Assembly: GCA_913030825.1 (NCBI GenBank)
Contig: CAJWCU010000006.1
Span: 62,001-126,000, forward strand
Origin: an uncultured Rhodospirillaceae bacterium
GTDB lineage: Bacteria; Pseudomonadota; Alphaproteobacteria; Rhodospirillales; Casp-alpha2
DNA length: 64,000 bases
Direction: 5' to 3'
Below are positions 7,751 through 16,427 of this stretch, piece after piece (positions within the stretch are counted from its first letter, which is position 1; the number at the start of each line of letters is the position of its first letter). The translations under genes and the position numbers were made by a program. The notes beneath the pieces were generated by a model. The model had not been told where the DNA came from. It saw only the letters and a program-made list of their open reading frames with translations, and ran no database searches.

Positions 7751-10700
7751 TCCGCTTCACCCGCATGCTCCGCCTTCCCGCCGCTGTCCTGGTCCTGGCC
7801 GCCGCCCTGTGCTGGTTGGCGCCTCAGTCCGCAGGTGCCCAGGATGCGCCGCAGGTCAACCTGCGCGCGGGCGCCCATGCGACGTTCACCCGCCTGGTCT
7901 ACGATTGGCCGACCAAGGTCGCCTACAAGGCGGTCAAGGAGGGCGGCCTGATCACTCTGACTTTCGAGGCGCCGGCCCGCATCGACGATGCCGACATCAA
8001 CCGCCAGCCGCCGTTGTTCGTCGGCGGCGTCCGTTCGGCGACCGCCGGGGGACGCACGGTTTCGGTGATCGCAGTGCCGCCGCGCTCGACCTTGCGGGAT
8101 TTCTATTCCGGCAACAAAGTCGTCATCGATGTGCGCGAGCCGAACCCCTGGCAGGAACCGGTCGCCGCCCCGGCCGAGGTCAGTGTGCCCGGTGCGACTC
8201 CTGCGCCGCAGACCGCCGCCGCCGAACCCCAAACGACCGCAGCCCCACAAGCGGCCGAAAACACGGCCGCCGAGCCTGTGCCGCCGGTCAATCTGGCGCC
8301 CGAAAAACCGGCAGTCACCGCCACGGCCCTGACTCCGCCGCCCGCGCCGGCGACGTCGCCGTCTCCAGCCCCGCAGCAGAGAGAACAGCAGGCGGCTCAG
8401 GCAGAACCCGCACCGCAGGCACAAGCCCCGGTGCAGGAATCGGCTCCGGCCCCTGCGGCGGCGCCTTCGTTGAACGCCTTGCTCGGCGGCGGCGGGGCGG
8501 ATCGTCCCGTTCGCCAATTACCCCAAGGTGGCTCTGCCGCCACGGCACCGGCACAGCCGAAACCGGCGCCGGCCGCGCCCGCCAATCGGCCCTTGCAACT
8601 GACGCCTCCTGCTGCGTCGGCAGCCGCCCCCGCGGCTCAACCGGCTCAACCGGCGCCGCCCGCCGCGGCCCCCGCAACGCCTGCGACGGCAAGTGCAGAG
8701 GCCTCGGGGCAGGCGGCCGGTGCCCCCGCCGTACAGGCCCCCGCCGGATCGGCGCCCAGCGCCCAGCTCTCCGTCGCCAAGGGCGAGGAAGGCACGGTGA
8801 CCCTGCGTTTCGATTGGAGCGAGCCGGTGGCCGCCGCGGCGTTTCGGCGCAACGGCTTCCTCTGGCTGGTGTTCGATAAACGCACCAACGTCAACGTCCC
8901 CGCCCTGCAGCAGGCGGGTAGCGGGATCATCGAAACCCTGCAGCAGGTCTACATTCCGCAGGCGACCGTGCTGCGCATGACCACGCCCAAGGACGTCAAC
9001 CCGTCCATGCGGCGCGCCGGTCTTGCCTGGCTGATCGATTTCCGTGCCCAGGAAGGCACGCCGAAGATCCCGTTGGAAATTCAGACCCAGGCTGATTCCC
9101 CCATCGGGGCGCGGATCTTCATGCCGCTGCCCGAGCCGGGCAAGGTCATCCCGCTGACCGATCCCCTCGTCGGGGACAACATGCTGGTCGTACCGGGCAT
9201 TCCGTTGGGCCATGGCGTCGCCGGAACCTACGCCTATCCTCAATTCGACATTCTGCCGTCGATCCAGGGTGTCGTCGTGACGCCGCGGATCGACGATGTC
9301 CGGGTCCGTGCCTTGCGGCAGGGCGTGGAGATCGCCAGCGCCGCGCCGACCTTCCCGCTGCGTTTCTCGCCGGTCTCCCAGGAAATGGCGGCGAGTGCGC
9401 GGATGGCGGCAATGCGCCCTCTGGTCCGGCTGCTTGATCTCGAGAAATGGGATACGCCGAACGATGCCGCGATCCTGCAGACCCGCGCGATCCTGGAACA
9501 AGCGATCGCCGTGGCGCCGAAATCCGGCCTGCAGGACGCGCGCATGAATCTGGCCCGGTTTTATTTCGCGAATGCCTTTGGCCCGGAAGCCCTAGGCGTG
9601 TTGGCCCGTGTATTGGCCGACGATCCCGGCATGGCGAGCGACCGCGAATGGCGGCTGCTGCATGGCGGGTCGCAATTTCTCATCGGCCGATTGGAAGAGG
9701 CGGAAAAGGATCTCTACAACGAAGTCCTGAACGGCAACGACGAAGGTGAATTCTGGCGGGCCATCGTGCAGGCCGCTCGCGGAGACCTGAACGGCGCTTC
9801 CATCGAACTGCGCCGCTCCGGTTCGCTCGCCCGGCCCTATCCGCGCCCGCTTCGGTTCAAGCTATCGACCATCGTCGCCGAAGCGGTGGTCGAGATTGGT
9901 GACGTGCGCACGGCGGAAACCATCCTGACGGCGCTGGCCGCCGACACGCCCAGCCCGACCCAGGAAGCCCGCGTGCAATATGTGCAGGGCCGATTGGCCG
10001 AATTGGAAGGCGATTTCGACGGCGCCGTCACGGTTTGGGAACACGTCATGGACGGTCCTGACCGCCTGGCCCGGTTCCGCGCCGCGCGGTCACGGGTCGA
10101 ACTGCTGTTGCGGCTGGACCGGATCACCAAGGCGGAAGCGACTGAGGAGTTGGAAAAGCAGCGTTTTGCCTGGCGCGGCGATGACCGGGAATTCGATCTG
10201 CTGCGGCGTCTCGGCGCACTTTATCTGGAGCAGGACAAATACCGCGAAGCGCTGCAGACCCTGCGGCAGGCGGCAACCTATTTCCGCGACCATCCGGACG
10301 CCAAGGTCGTGACCAAGGAAATGTCGGATACCTTCAACGCGCTATATCTCGAGGACAAGGCCGACGCGCTGCCGCCGGTCATGGCGATCGCGATTTACGA
10401 AGAATTCAAGGAATTGACGCCCGCCGGGTCGCGCGGCGACACGATGATCCAGAAGCTCGCGGACCGCTTGGTCGGGGTCGACCTGTTGGATCAAGCGGCG
10501 GCACTTCTCGAAGGTCAGATCAAGTTCCGCTTAGAAGGCGTGGACCGCGCCCGAGTTGGCGCCCGTCTGGCGCTGATCCATCTAATGGCGCGTGAGCCTC
10601 AGGAGGCCGAACGTGTCATCCGGGCAAGCGAGGCCACGGGATTGGCGCCGGAGTTGGCGCAGCAGCGGACCCATTTGCTGGCCCAGGCGCTATCCGCGCA

Positions 10701-11139
10701 GAAACGTCATGCGGATGCCCTGGCGCTGATCGAACCGGACCAGACCCTGGACGGCGAACTCCTGCGTTCAGAAATCTATTGGAGCATGGGCAATTGGAAC
10801 GACGCGGCGCAGGCCTTGCAACGGGTCGTTCGTGACAGCGGCGCGCGTCGTGGCGTGGCTCTGACCCGCAAGCAGGCCCGCTATATGCTGAACCTCGCGA
10901 CAGCGATGACGCTCAGTGGCAATGAACGGGGGCTCGCCCGTATCCGCAATAATTTCGGGCCGGCCATGGATCAAACGGAATTCGCCAAGGCCTTCGATTT
11001 GATCGCGGCCCGCCCGGCAATCGGATTGATCTCGCCGGAAAGCGTCGACGCCCGGGTCGCGGTGGCGCAGAACTTCAAGACGTTCATGACGGCCTACCGC
11101 GAGCGTTTGGAAAAAGACCCCCTCAGCGCCATCAACTAG
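7747..11139 (+). CDS. Large secreted AMIN/TPR-like protein with Ala/Pro linker
   Basis: 1130 residues from the ATG that overlaps the motB stop (ATGA), chosen because a signal peptide follows at once (about residues 1-31, ending SAGA-Q). Residues 33-130 and about 338-440 look like two AMIN-type beta domains (patterns such as RLVYDWP and TLRFDWSEP), separated by a roughly 200-residue Ala/Pro/Gln-rich linker (136-338). The rest (about 520-1120) is helical with TPR-like repeats. AMIN domains often bind cell-wall material. Translational coupling with two MotB-like genes suggests a periplasmic scaffold for the flagellar motor, but this is inference. Confidence 0.75.
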   Translation: MIRFTRMLRLPAAVLVLAAALCWLAPQSAGAQDAPQVNLRAGAHATFTRLVYDWPTKVAYKAVKEGGLITLTFEAPARIDDADINRQPPLFVGGVRSATAGGRTVSVIAVPPRSTLRDFYSGNKVVIDVREPNPWQEPVAAPAEVSVPGATPAPQTAAAEPQTTAAPQAAENTAAEPVPPVNLAPEKPAVTATALTPPPAPATSPSPAPQQREQQAAQAEPAPQAQAPVQESAPAPAAAPSLNALLGGGGADRPVRQLPQGGSAATAPAQPKPAPAAPANRPLQLTPPAASAAAPAAQPAQPAPPAAAPATPATASAEASGQAAGAPAVQAPAGSAPSAQLSVAKGEEGTVTLRFDWSEPVAAAAFRRNGFLWLVFDKRTNVNVPALQQAGSGIIETLQQVYIPQATVLRMTTPKDVNPSMRRAGLAWLIDFRAQEGTPKIPLEIQTQADSPIGARIFMPLPEPGKVIPLTDPLVGDNMLVVPGIPLGHGVAGTYAYPQFDILPSIQGVVVTPRIDDVRVRALRQGVEIASAAPTFPLRFSPVSQEMAASARMAAMRPLVRLLDLEKWDTPNDAAILQTRAILEQAIAVAPKSGLQDARMNLARFYFANAFGPEALGVLARVLADDPGMASDREWRLLHGGSQFLIGRLEEAEKDLYNEVLNGNDEGEFWRAIVQAARGDLNGASIELRRSGSLARPYPRPLRFKLSTIVAEAVVEIGDVRTAETILTALAADTPSPTQEARVQYVQGRLAELEGDFDGAVTVWEHVMDGPDRLARFRAARSRVELLLRLDRITKAEATEELEKQRFAWRGDDREFDLLRRLGALYLEQDKYREALQTLRQAATYFRDHPDAKVVTKEMSDTFNALYLEDKADALPPVMAIAIYEEFKELTPAGSRGDTMIQKLADRLVGVDLLDQAAALLEGQIKFRLEGVDRARVGARLALIHLMAREPQEAERVIRASEATGLAPELAQQRTHLLAQALSAQKRHADALALIEPDQTLDGELLRSEIYWSMGNWNDAAQALQRVVRDSGARRGVALTRKQARYMLNLATAMTLSGNERGLARIRNNFGPAMDQTEFAKAFDLIAARPAIGLISPESVDARVAVAQNFKTFMTAYRERLEKDPLSAIN

Positions 11140-11260
11140 GCGGATTCTCCGGAATTAAGAAACGGCCCGGCCCTCGGTCGAGGACGCAGGCCGCTTCTCC
11201 CCCTGTTCGAACGCTTGGGCGGCTATAAGCCGATCTCCCCCCGATGCGCCCGACCGGTCG

Positions 11261-11797
11261 TCAGACCGCGCCGGTGTATTCGCCGCGCGCCGGATAATTG
11301 CGTTCGATCGCGAAATCCAGCGCCGAAACGAGTTCAGAGAAATGCGGGCGGACGAAAGGCATCGTCTGGACCGAGCCGTAGTAGAGCGACTGGTCGGGCG
11401 AGACCATGAACAGGCCGGGCTCGGCGAACAGGGCCGGTTCTTCGATGCCGATCGAGGTCTTGCCGCGCGAGGTGGAAATGTAGAGGCCCCATTCGCGGGC
11501 CTTCGTCAGGTCCAGCCCGTAGCCGACGCGCAGGTTTTTGGCTTCGATCTTGTCGGCCATTCCTTGGCCGCGTTCCTTGTCGTCGGACGAAATCGCGACG
11601 GTGCCGACGCCGCGTTCGGCGAATTCGGGCGTGCGCTTTTCCAATTCGGTCAGGTAATTGGCGCAGATCGGGCAGTGCAGGCCTCGGTAAAAACAGACGA
11701 CGGTGCCGCGTTCCGATCCTTCGGAGGCGAGGTCGAAAGTCTCGCCGGTGACGGTTTCCACGGTAAGGGACGGGGTCTTTTGACGTGGCATGAGCAT
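11261..11797 (-). CDS. Peroxiredoxin-like protein (AhpC/TSA family)
   Basis: 178-residue thioredoxin-fold protein. The motif FYRGLHCPIC gives Cys42 and Cys45 in a CxxC arrangement at the position of the peroxidatic site, as in the PRX-like family of AhpC/TSA proteins. Probably a cytoplasmic peroxidase or redox sensor; no signal peptide. It is transcribed away from an AraC-type regulator at 11930, with paired ACACCGGT repeats between them, which suggests control by that regulator. A GAGGAC ribosome site precedes the chosen start at 11797. Confidence 0.85.
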   Translation of the reverse strand: MLMPRQKTPSLTVETVTGETFDLASEGSERGTVVCFYRGLHCPICANYLTELEKRTPEFAERGVGTVAISSDDKERGQGMADKIEAKNLRVGYGLDLTKAREWGLYISTSRGKTSIGIEEPALFAEPGLFMVSPDQSLYYGSVQTMPFVRPHFSELVSALDFAIERNYPARGEYTGAV

Positions 11798-11845
11798 GGG
11801 ATGTGTCCTCGTTGACAGGGGTTAGCGGACGGAACCGGCGGTTAC

Positions 11846-11922
11846 ACACCGGTTCCCGATGACCTGAACGCTAACAGGTGTTATGATCGGTAAAATCCAA
11901 TTTGATTGATTAAAACACCGGT
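11846..11922. promoter_or_regulatory. Paired ACACCGGT direct repeats between divergent genes
   Basis: ACACCGGT occurs at 11846-11853 and 11915-11922, in the same orientation, in the 132-base spacer between the peroxiredoxin-like gene and the araC-type gene. AraC-family proteins commonly bind direct repeats of this sort. Operator function is inferred. Confidence 0.4.
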
Positions 11923-11929
11923 ATTTCTC

Positions 11930-12673
11930 ATGGCCGACCGATACGACCGCCTTTCGACCCTGATTTCCCGCTTCGACCTGCGGGTGAGCGGCGCCATGCC
12001 GGGAGAGGGAAACATGGCGGTGTTCGGCGACCCGGCGACGGGGGCGCCGGTTCGGGTCGAAATTCGCACACGGGACGGCGTGCCGGCAGCCGAGGCAGGT
12101 GAAGTTCCGCTCGCGGCTTGCGTGATCGATTGGGGTGGGGCGGCCAATCCGCTGATGGCGGCGTTGCCGATGGTGGTTTCCCTGCCGGTCCGCGACGATG
12201 AAACGCGGGCTCTTCTCGATGTCTTTCTGGCCGAGACGGCGGCACGGCGTTGCGGCGCCGACAAGGTGCTGGACCGTCTGGCCGAGGTGCTGGTGATCCG
12301 GTTGATGCGGCAACGGATCGAAATGGGCGCGTCGGAGCCTGGGGTTCTCGCCGGGTTGGCCCATGCGCGCCTATCGCGGGTTATTTCAGCGCTACACGAC
12401 GATCCGGGGCGGTCCTGGTCAAATGTGGACCTTGCGGCCGTCGCCGGGATGTCGCGATCGCGCTTCGCCGATGTCTTTCGGTCGGTCGTCGGTGAAACGC
12501 CGCAGAGTTACCTGCGGCGGTGGCGGATGACGTTGGCGCACCAGGACATTGATCGCGGCGCCCGGATTCAGGCCGTCGCCCGGCGTTACGGCTATGCCAG
12601 TTCGGAAGCGCTGGCCCGGGCGTTCAACCGCCAGTACGGCATCAATCCGACCGAGCTGCGCCGCGCCGGCTAG
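11930..12673 (+). CDS. AraC-family transcriptional regulator
   Basis: 247 residues. The N-terminal half (about 1-130) is a cupin-type ligand domain of the kind found in AraC regulators next to oxidoreductase genes; the C-terminal 100 residues contain two helix-turn-helix motifs (DLAAVAGMSRSRFADVFRSVVG and the second around IQAVARRYGYASSEALARAF), ending ..GINPTELRR. The ATG at 11930 was chosen over an upstream TTG since it begins the conserved ADRYDRLSTLI segment. It probably regulates the divergent peroxiredoxin-like gene and itself. Confidence 0.9.
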   Translation: MADRYDRLSTLISRFDLRVSGAMPGEGNMAVFGDPATGAPVRVEIRTRDGVPAAEAGEVPLAACVIDWGGAANPLMAALPMVVSLPVRDDETRALLDVFLAETAARRCGADKVLDRLAEVLVIRLMRQRIEMGASEPGVLAGLAHARLSRVISALHDDPGRSWSNVDLAAVAGMSRSRFADVFRSVVGETPQSYLRRWRMTLAHQDIDRGARIQAVARRYGYASSEALARAFNRQYGINPTELRRAG

Positions 12674-12680
12674 ACAGCGA

Positions 12681-12712
12681 AACGCCGGGAAGGGGAACCC
12701 CCGCCCGGCGTT
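12681..12712. terminator. Hairpin between convergent araC-type and fecR-type genes
   Basis: A nested stem AACGCCGGG (12681-12689) / CCCGGCGTT (12704-12712), with inner GGGG/CCCC pairing, sits just after the araC-type stop. The following sequence is only moderately T-rich (GCCGTTTCTTC), so termination is likely but not certain. Confidence 0.55.
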
Positions 12713-12745
12713 GCCGTTTCTTCAATTCTTAGGACCGTGCCGTGC

Positions 12746-13417
12746 TTAGAACGCGACGGCGGCCTCGGCCTCGGCGGCCTCTTCGGGCGTCCATTGACGC
12801 ACCGGGGTCGGCGGACGGCCGCCGGCCAACGGCAAGAAGGTGCCTTCGCCGGGTTCGTCCAGGGTGACCGAGCCCTGCGGCGTGATAACCTGGATCGCGC
12901 CTTCGCGGATCTGGAAACCGTAATGCGGCTGTCCCGGCGGCATACCGACGGTCAACTCGCCACCCAGGAAGTCCGTGCCGCGAATGCCGATGGTCGCCGT
13001 CGGCGTCCCGAACAGGACACTGGACCGGCTCGCCTTGGCGATTTTGCCGGAGGTATAGCGAAACACGCCGACCGCCATGATCAGGGCCTGATTGCCTTGT
13101 TCGGCGCCGCCTGCCGGGTCGAAGACCATTTCGTCGATCAGCACTTCGGCGTTCTCACCCAGGGTGAGGGTCGAATCGTCGCTGAAGCGGATTTTCAGGC
13201 GGGCCCCCGCGCCGGTCTTCACAAGGTCGCCCGCGAACACCTTTGCGTTTGCCGAGAGCGCTTCGGTCGATCCCCCGGCGGTTCGGAAGGCGTCGCCTTT
13301 CTGGCGTTCGATGGCGCCGGCCGATTGCTGGGCCAGGGCGGGCAGGGCCAGCCCGACCATGAAGACGAAAGCCAGCACGGCCGCGACGGCGGTCGGCCGG
13401 AAATTATTGAGACTCAT
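12746..13417 (-). CDS. Secreted FecR-domain protein
   Basis: 223 residues with a signal peptide (about 1-29, ending ALAQ) and a FecR-type beta domain (about 35-170; motifs GDLVKTGAGARLKIRFSDDS and TIGIRGTDF are typical). The C-terminus is acidic and Ala-rich (EEAAEAEAAVAF). Unlike the FecR sigma-regulator proteins it has no membrane anchor and no neighbouring sigma factor, so it is probably a periplasmic or surface structural protein. It is 260 bases downstream of fliP on the same strand and likely has its own promoter (inverted repeat TGCAT-N8-ATGCA at about 13540-13557). Confidence 0.82.
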   Translation of the reverse strand: MSLNNFRPTAVAAVLAFVFMVGLALPALAQQSAGAIERQKGDAFRTAGGSTEALSANAKVFAGDLVKTGAGARLKIRFSDDSTLTLGENAEVLIDEMVFDPAGGAEQGNQALIMAVGVFRYTSGKIAKASRSSVLFGTPTATIGIRGTDFLGGELTVGMPPGQPHYGFQIREGAIQVITPQGSVTLDEPGEGTFLPLAGGRPPTPVRQWTPEEAAEAEAAVAF

Positions 13418-13676
13418 GATATCCCCATAGAATTGGTGCGGCCGGGAAAGGCCGCGGAAAGCTCAACCCCAAGAAACGACACAGAAATGGCCCCGATATC
13501 CGGTCGGTTCCGAAAGGCATGCCGTCCCGGCCACACGATTGCATGCAGCCTTATGCATAGTAGGGTTCGTTATAGAATTTCTTGGTCGCCGGACGAGTGA
13601 TGACCGTCACTGATCCGGCGGATCGTGCGGTGAGGGGCCCGGATTACTGGAAAAAGGTAGGGCGTCCGATGCAGGG

Positions 13677-14483
13677 CTATCCAGCGCCGAAGCTTTTGAC
13701 CAGGGATCCGACGGTCATGTACCAGCCGTCGACCAGCACGAAAAAGATGATCTTGAACGGCAACGCGATGATGACCGGGGGCAGCATCATCATGCCCATG
13801 GACATCAGTACCGAGGCGACGACCATATCGATGATCAGGAACGGCACGAACAGAAGGAAGCCGATTTCAAAGGCCCGCTTCAATTCGGAAATCAGATAGG
13901 CCGGGATCAAAATCCGCATCGGCATGTTTTCGCGGACTTCTTCATCCGGCAGGCGGGCGATTTCCGTAAACAGCAACAAATCGCGCTCGCGTACATGGGT
14001 CATCATGAAATCGCGCAGCGGGATGATCGCTCGCTGAAAGCCTTCCATTTCGTCCAGGGTGCCCTCGATCACCGGGTTGATGCCCGTGTCCCAAGCCTTT
14101 TCGAAAGTCGGCATCATGATGAACAGGGTCATGAAGAGGGCGAGCCCGACCAGCACCTGGTTGGGCGGCGTCTGCTGTGTTCCCATGGCCGTACGCAGGA
14201 AAGACAACACGACGATAATACGGACGAACGAGGTCATCATGATGAGGATCGACGGCGCCACGCTGAGCACCGTGATCAACAGCAGCATCTGGATGATGCG
14301 CCCGGTGGTGTCGCCGCCTTGCTCGCCCAGGTCCAGGGTAAAGGCTTGGGCCATGGCCGGTTCGCTCAGCAGCGCCAGGCCGAAGTACACCGCGAAGGCG
14401 GCGCCGATGACGGCCAGGACGACCATCAGAGGATGGGCCAGAGGACTGCGCCGACGGCGGACGAATATACGTTTCACCTTCAT
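13677..14483 (-). CDS. fliP: Flagellar export gate protein FliP
   Basis: FliP is a membrane component of the type III flagellar export gate, assembled with FliQ and FliR. The 268-residue protein has an N-terminal basic/hydrophobic segment, a cleaved-type signal region (about 17-46), and the family motifs TSFVRIIVVLSFLR, TPPNQVLVGLALF and LIPAYLISELKRAFEIGF. The start overlaps the fliO stop by four bases (ATGA), so the genes are translationally coupled. Confidence 0.96.
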   Translation of the reverse strand: MKVKRIFVRRRRSPLAHPLMVVLAVIGAAFAVYFGLALLSEPAMAQAFTLDLGEQGGDTTGRIIQMLLLITVLSVAPSILIMMTSFVRIIVVLSFLRTAMGTQQTPPNQVLVGLALFMTLFIMMPTFEKAWDTGINPVIEGTLDEMEGFQRAIIPLRDFMMTHVRERDLLLFTEIARLPDEEVRENMPMRILIPAYLISELKRAFEIGFLLFVPFLIIDMVVASVLMSMGMMMLPPVIIALPFKIIFFVLVDGWYMTVGSLVKSFGAG

Positions 14484-14845
14484 TGCCCGGTCTCCTTGCC
14501 GCTGTGGTCGATGGCCTGTTCTATGGCCTGAGCCGGGCTGGCGGTCTCAAGGGCGTGTTGGAATGAGGCCGGATCGCCTCCGGCGATGCCGGTCTCGATC
14601 ACCAGTTCACTGGTCGGCCCGACCAGCAGCAGGTGTTCGACCGCGTCCCGGCGAACCAGAATCAGCCGCCGACGGCCGTCGAGCGGCGTGACTTCAACGA
14701 CGCCCAGGCGGCGCCCGGCGGCGCGCTTTATCGCGCTGGCGGGAAATCCCCATCCGGCGCGCCGGGCCAAGGCGGCGAACACGGCGATCAGGCCGATCAC
14801 GAAGATCAGCGCGAGCAGGAAACGCAGGTACGAATCCATGTCCAT
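14480..14845 (-). CDS. fliO: Flagellar export protein FliO
   Basis: 121 residues: an N-terminal transmembrane helix (about 5-26) followed by a small beta domain (RRLGVVEVTPLDGRRRLILVRRD) typical of FliO, which helps FliP assemble. The start at 14845 is preferred because AAGGA lies about eight bases upstream inside the end of the previous gene and the membrane helix follows; an in-frame start further upstream would add residues without family support. C-terminus is variable. Confidence 0.88.
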   Translation of the reverse strand: MDMDSYLRFLLALIFVIGLIAVFAALARRAGWGFPASAIKRAAGRRLGVVEVTPLDGRRRLILVRRDAVEHLLLVGPTSELVIETGIAGGDPASFQHALETASPAQAIEQAIDHSGKETGQ

Positions 14846-14849
14846 GGCG

Positions 14850-15149
14850 CTAGTCCTTAGATTGATCCGGCGATTGACCGGCGCCCGCGCGGATGTCATC
14901 TTCCAGCCGGTTCAAGTCCAAGACCATTTTCTCGAGCCGCCGGCGGATCGCCTCCGGGTCGGCGGCCGTAAGCGCCATCGTCCGCACGTTGGCGCAAAGC
15001 GCCGCAACCCGTTCGCCGAGCGGCGTCATATCCAGCATTTCACCGCCGGCGATCACCTTGCGGGCGTTTCGGATCATGGTCTCGACCTCGGTCATTGCCG
15101 CTTCGAGTTCCTGGGGCGCATTGCCGCCGTTGTCCGTGCCGTCGGTCAT
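14850..15149 (-). CDS. Small helical protein of the fliO/fliP operon, function unknown
   Basis: 99 residues, no signal or membrane segment, mostly alpha-helical with acidic character (TEVETMIRNARKVIAGGEMLDMTPLGERV in pieces). The start at 15149 overlaps the stop of the upstream gene (ATGA), and fliO follows directly. Size, helicity and context are reminiscent of flagellar chaperones such as FlgN, but I see no decisive motif, so the function is left open. Confidence 0.7.
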   Translation of the reverse strand: MTDGTDNGGNAPQELEAAMTEVETMIRNARKVIAGGEMLDMTPLGERVAALCANVRTMALTAADPEAIRRRLEKMVLDLNRLEDDIRAGAGQSPDQSKD

Positions 15150-15550
15150 CGCGTTTCTTCCCCCATCCATTCGCGCATAATGTCTTCGCGGGATTTCTCC
15201 GCCATATCCTCGGCCCCGTTCGCGCGGTAGAGATAGATCAGGATCTCGGCGACGGCGGCGAAGGCTTCGACGGGGATTTCTTCTTCCAGATCGATGGTCG
15301 TCAGCAGCTGCGCCAAGTCGGCGTCTTCACGGACCTTGATTCCATTGGCAAAGGCGATCTGCAGAATCTGTTCGGCCAGCCGTCCACGGCCGCCGGCGAC
15401 GACGCTGGGTGCGGCACCGGATCCGGGCTTGCCGCCGGACAAGGCCACCGCCATGGCATCCTTGGTTTTCGGGATGCGGCGGATGTTGCCTTCCGGGCTT
15501 TCGCCGTCGGACCGGTCGTTGGGCGCGTCTGCGTTCACGTGGCTGTTCAT
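15146..15550 (-). CDS. FlhB C-terminal-domain homologue (export switch-like)
   Basis: 134 residues from the ATG at 15550. It resembles only the cytoplasmic C-terminal domain of FlhB/YscU: segments DAMAVALSGG, GRLAEQILQIAFANGIKVREDADLAQLL and EEIPVEAFAAVAEILIYLYR align with the region after the self-cleavage site. The NPTH cleavage motif, present in full-length FlhB at 18410-19480, is absent. Such stand-alone proteins can partly replace the FlhB C-domain in some bacteria. First gene of the minus-strand operon with fliO and fliP. An in-frame TTG start at 15589 cannot be excluded. Confidence 0.8.
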   Translation of the reverse strand: MNSHVNADAPNDRSDGESPEGNIRRIPKTKDAMAVALSGGKPGSGAAPSVVAGGRGRLAEQILQIAFANGIKVREDADLAQLLTTIDLEEEIPVEAFAAVAEILIYLYRANGAEDMAEKSREDIMREWMGEETR

Positions 15551-15644
15551 CCCCGGGCCGAAGGGGCCCTTAAAAATTGACCTCGGCAAGCCTTCCCACT
15601 GGGCAAGAATTGCCGGATTCGCAACGATCCTAACGTTTCCTGGT

Positions 15645-15659
15645 TTAACAAATGATTAC
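15645..15659 (-). promoter_or_regulatory. CtrA-like box facing the fliO/fliP operon
   Basis: Read on the minus strand: GTAA-TCATTTG-TTAA, one mismatch from TTAA-N7-TTAA. It lies about 95 bases upstream of the first gene of the leftward operon. It shares TTGTTAA with the other two boxes. Confidence 0.5.
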
Positions 15660-15733
15660 GGCTGGGCCGTTTTTCAGTGCGGAATCAGGTGGTTATTGAC
15701 CTGGGTCTGGGGGAGGGCGGGCGTTCAAGAAGC

Positions 15734-15749
15734 TTAAGGGCTTGTTAAC
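15734..15749 (+). promoter_or_regulatory. Perfect CtrA box upstream of flgB
   Basis: TTAA-GGGCTTG-TTAAC is an exact match to the CtrA consensus TTAA-N7-TTAAC, 105 bases before the flgB start. CtrA is the alphaproteobacterial response regulator that controls flagellar operons; its kinase CckA is encoded at the end of this same gene run. Binding has not been shown here. Confidence 0.72.
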
Positions 15750-15854
15750 GAACCCGGCAGATAATGCCTATCAGGACGGTTTCAGACGGCCCGTACCGGG
15801 CCCGGGAACCAGGGGACAACCGCCGATTTCGGCAGAGCAAGGGGCTTGGCGCAG

Positions 15855-16250
15855 ATGGATCTCACCCTCTTCGCAGCCGTTAAGAAACGCCTCAACTGGC
15901 TCGGTCAGCGCCAGGAAATTCTGGCGCAGAACATCTCCAATTCCGATACGCCGGATTACAAGGCGAAGGATCTCAAGCCTTACGAATTTCGTGAGCTGCT
16001 GCGTAAAGAGTCGGCGCAGCTCAATATGGTCACGACCGAACCGGGGCAGCTCGGCGGACGGCGCAAACGCATCCGCGATTTCTTCGTCGAAGAGCCGCGC
16101 CATCCCTATGAGACGTCGCCCAACGGCAACTCGGTCGTGCTCGAGGAACAGATGGGCAAGGTTTCCGAAACTCAGACGACCCATCGTCTGACGACGGAAC
16201 TCTACAAAAAGCACATGGAAATGCTGAAAACCGCGAGCCGTTCGCGATAA
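15855..16250 (+). CDS. flgB: Flagellar proximal rod protein FlgB
   Basis: FlgB is the most proximal rod subunit. The 131-residue protein from the ATG at 15855 has the N-terminal rod motif LAQNISNSDTPDYKAKDL (about 24-41) and a C-terminal helix with TELYKKHMEMLKTA. An upstream TTG would add three residues; the ATG is preferred because GGGG lies at ribosome-binding distance. It heads a flgB-flgC-fliE-fliQ-fliR-flhB run, with flgC 177 bases downstream. Confidence 0.94.
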   Translation: MDLTLFAAVKKRLNWLGQRQEILAQNISNSDTPDYKAKDLKPYEFRELLRKESAQLNMVTTEPGQLGGRRKRIRDFFVEEPRHPYETSPNGNSVVLEEQMGKVSETQTTHRLTTELYKKHMEMLKTASRSR

Positions 16251-16427
16251 GACGGCCGCGACCCGCCCGATTGGGGTGGGCTTAAAGAATTCGGGCCCCA
16301 AACGGGCCTCAGGCGAACCTGGAACGGGAAATTCGACAGAACGTCGTCCAATAACGATCGCCGCCGGCCCATGGAAGAAGCCATGCCGGGAATTAAGAAG
16401 TGACGAGACGAGGAGGCGAAAGCCCCG

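Larger units (their letters stand above)
15551..15854. other. 304-base divergent intergenic region before flgB
   Basis: Non-coding. It separates the leftward flhB-like/fliO/fliP operon from the rightward flgB operon and carries two CtrA-like boxes (15645-15659 and 15734-15749), one for each direction by position. The far right part (15770-15850) is GC-rich with no clear motif. Confidence 0.6.
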
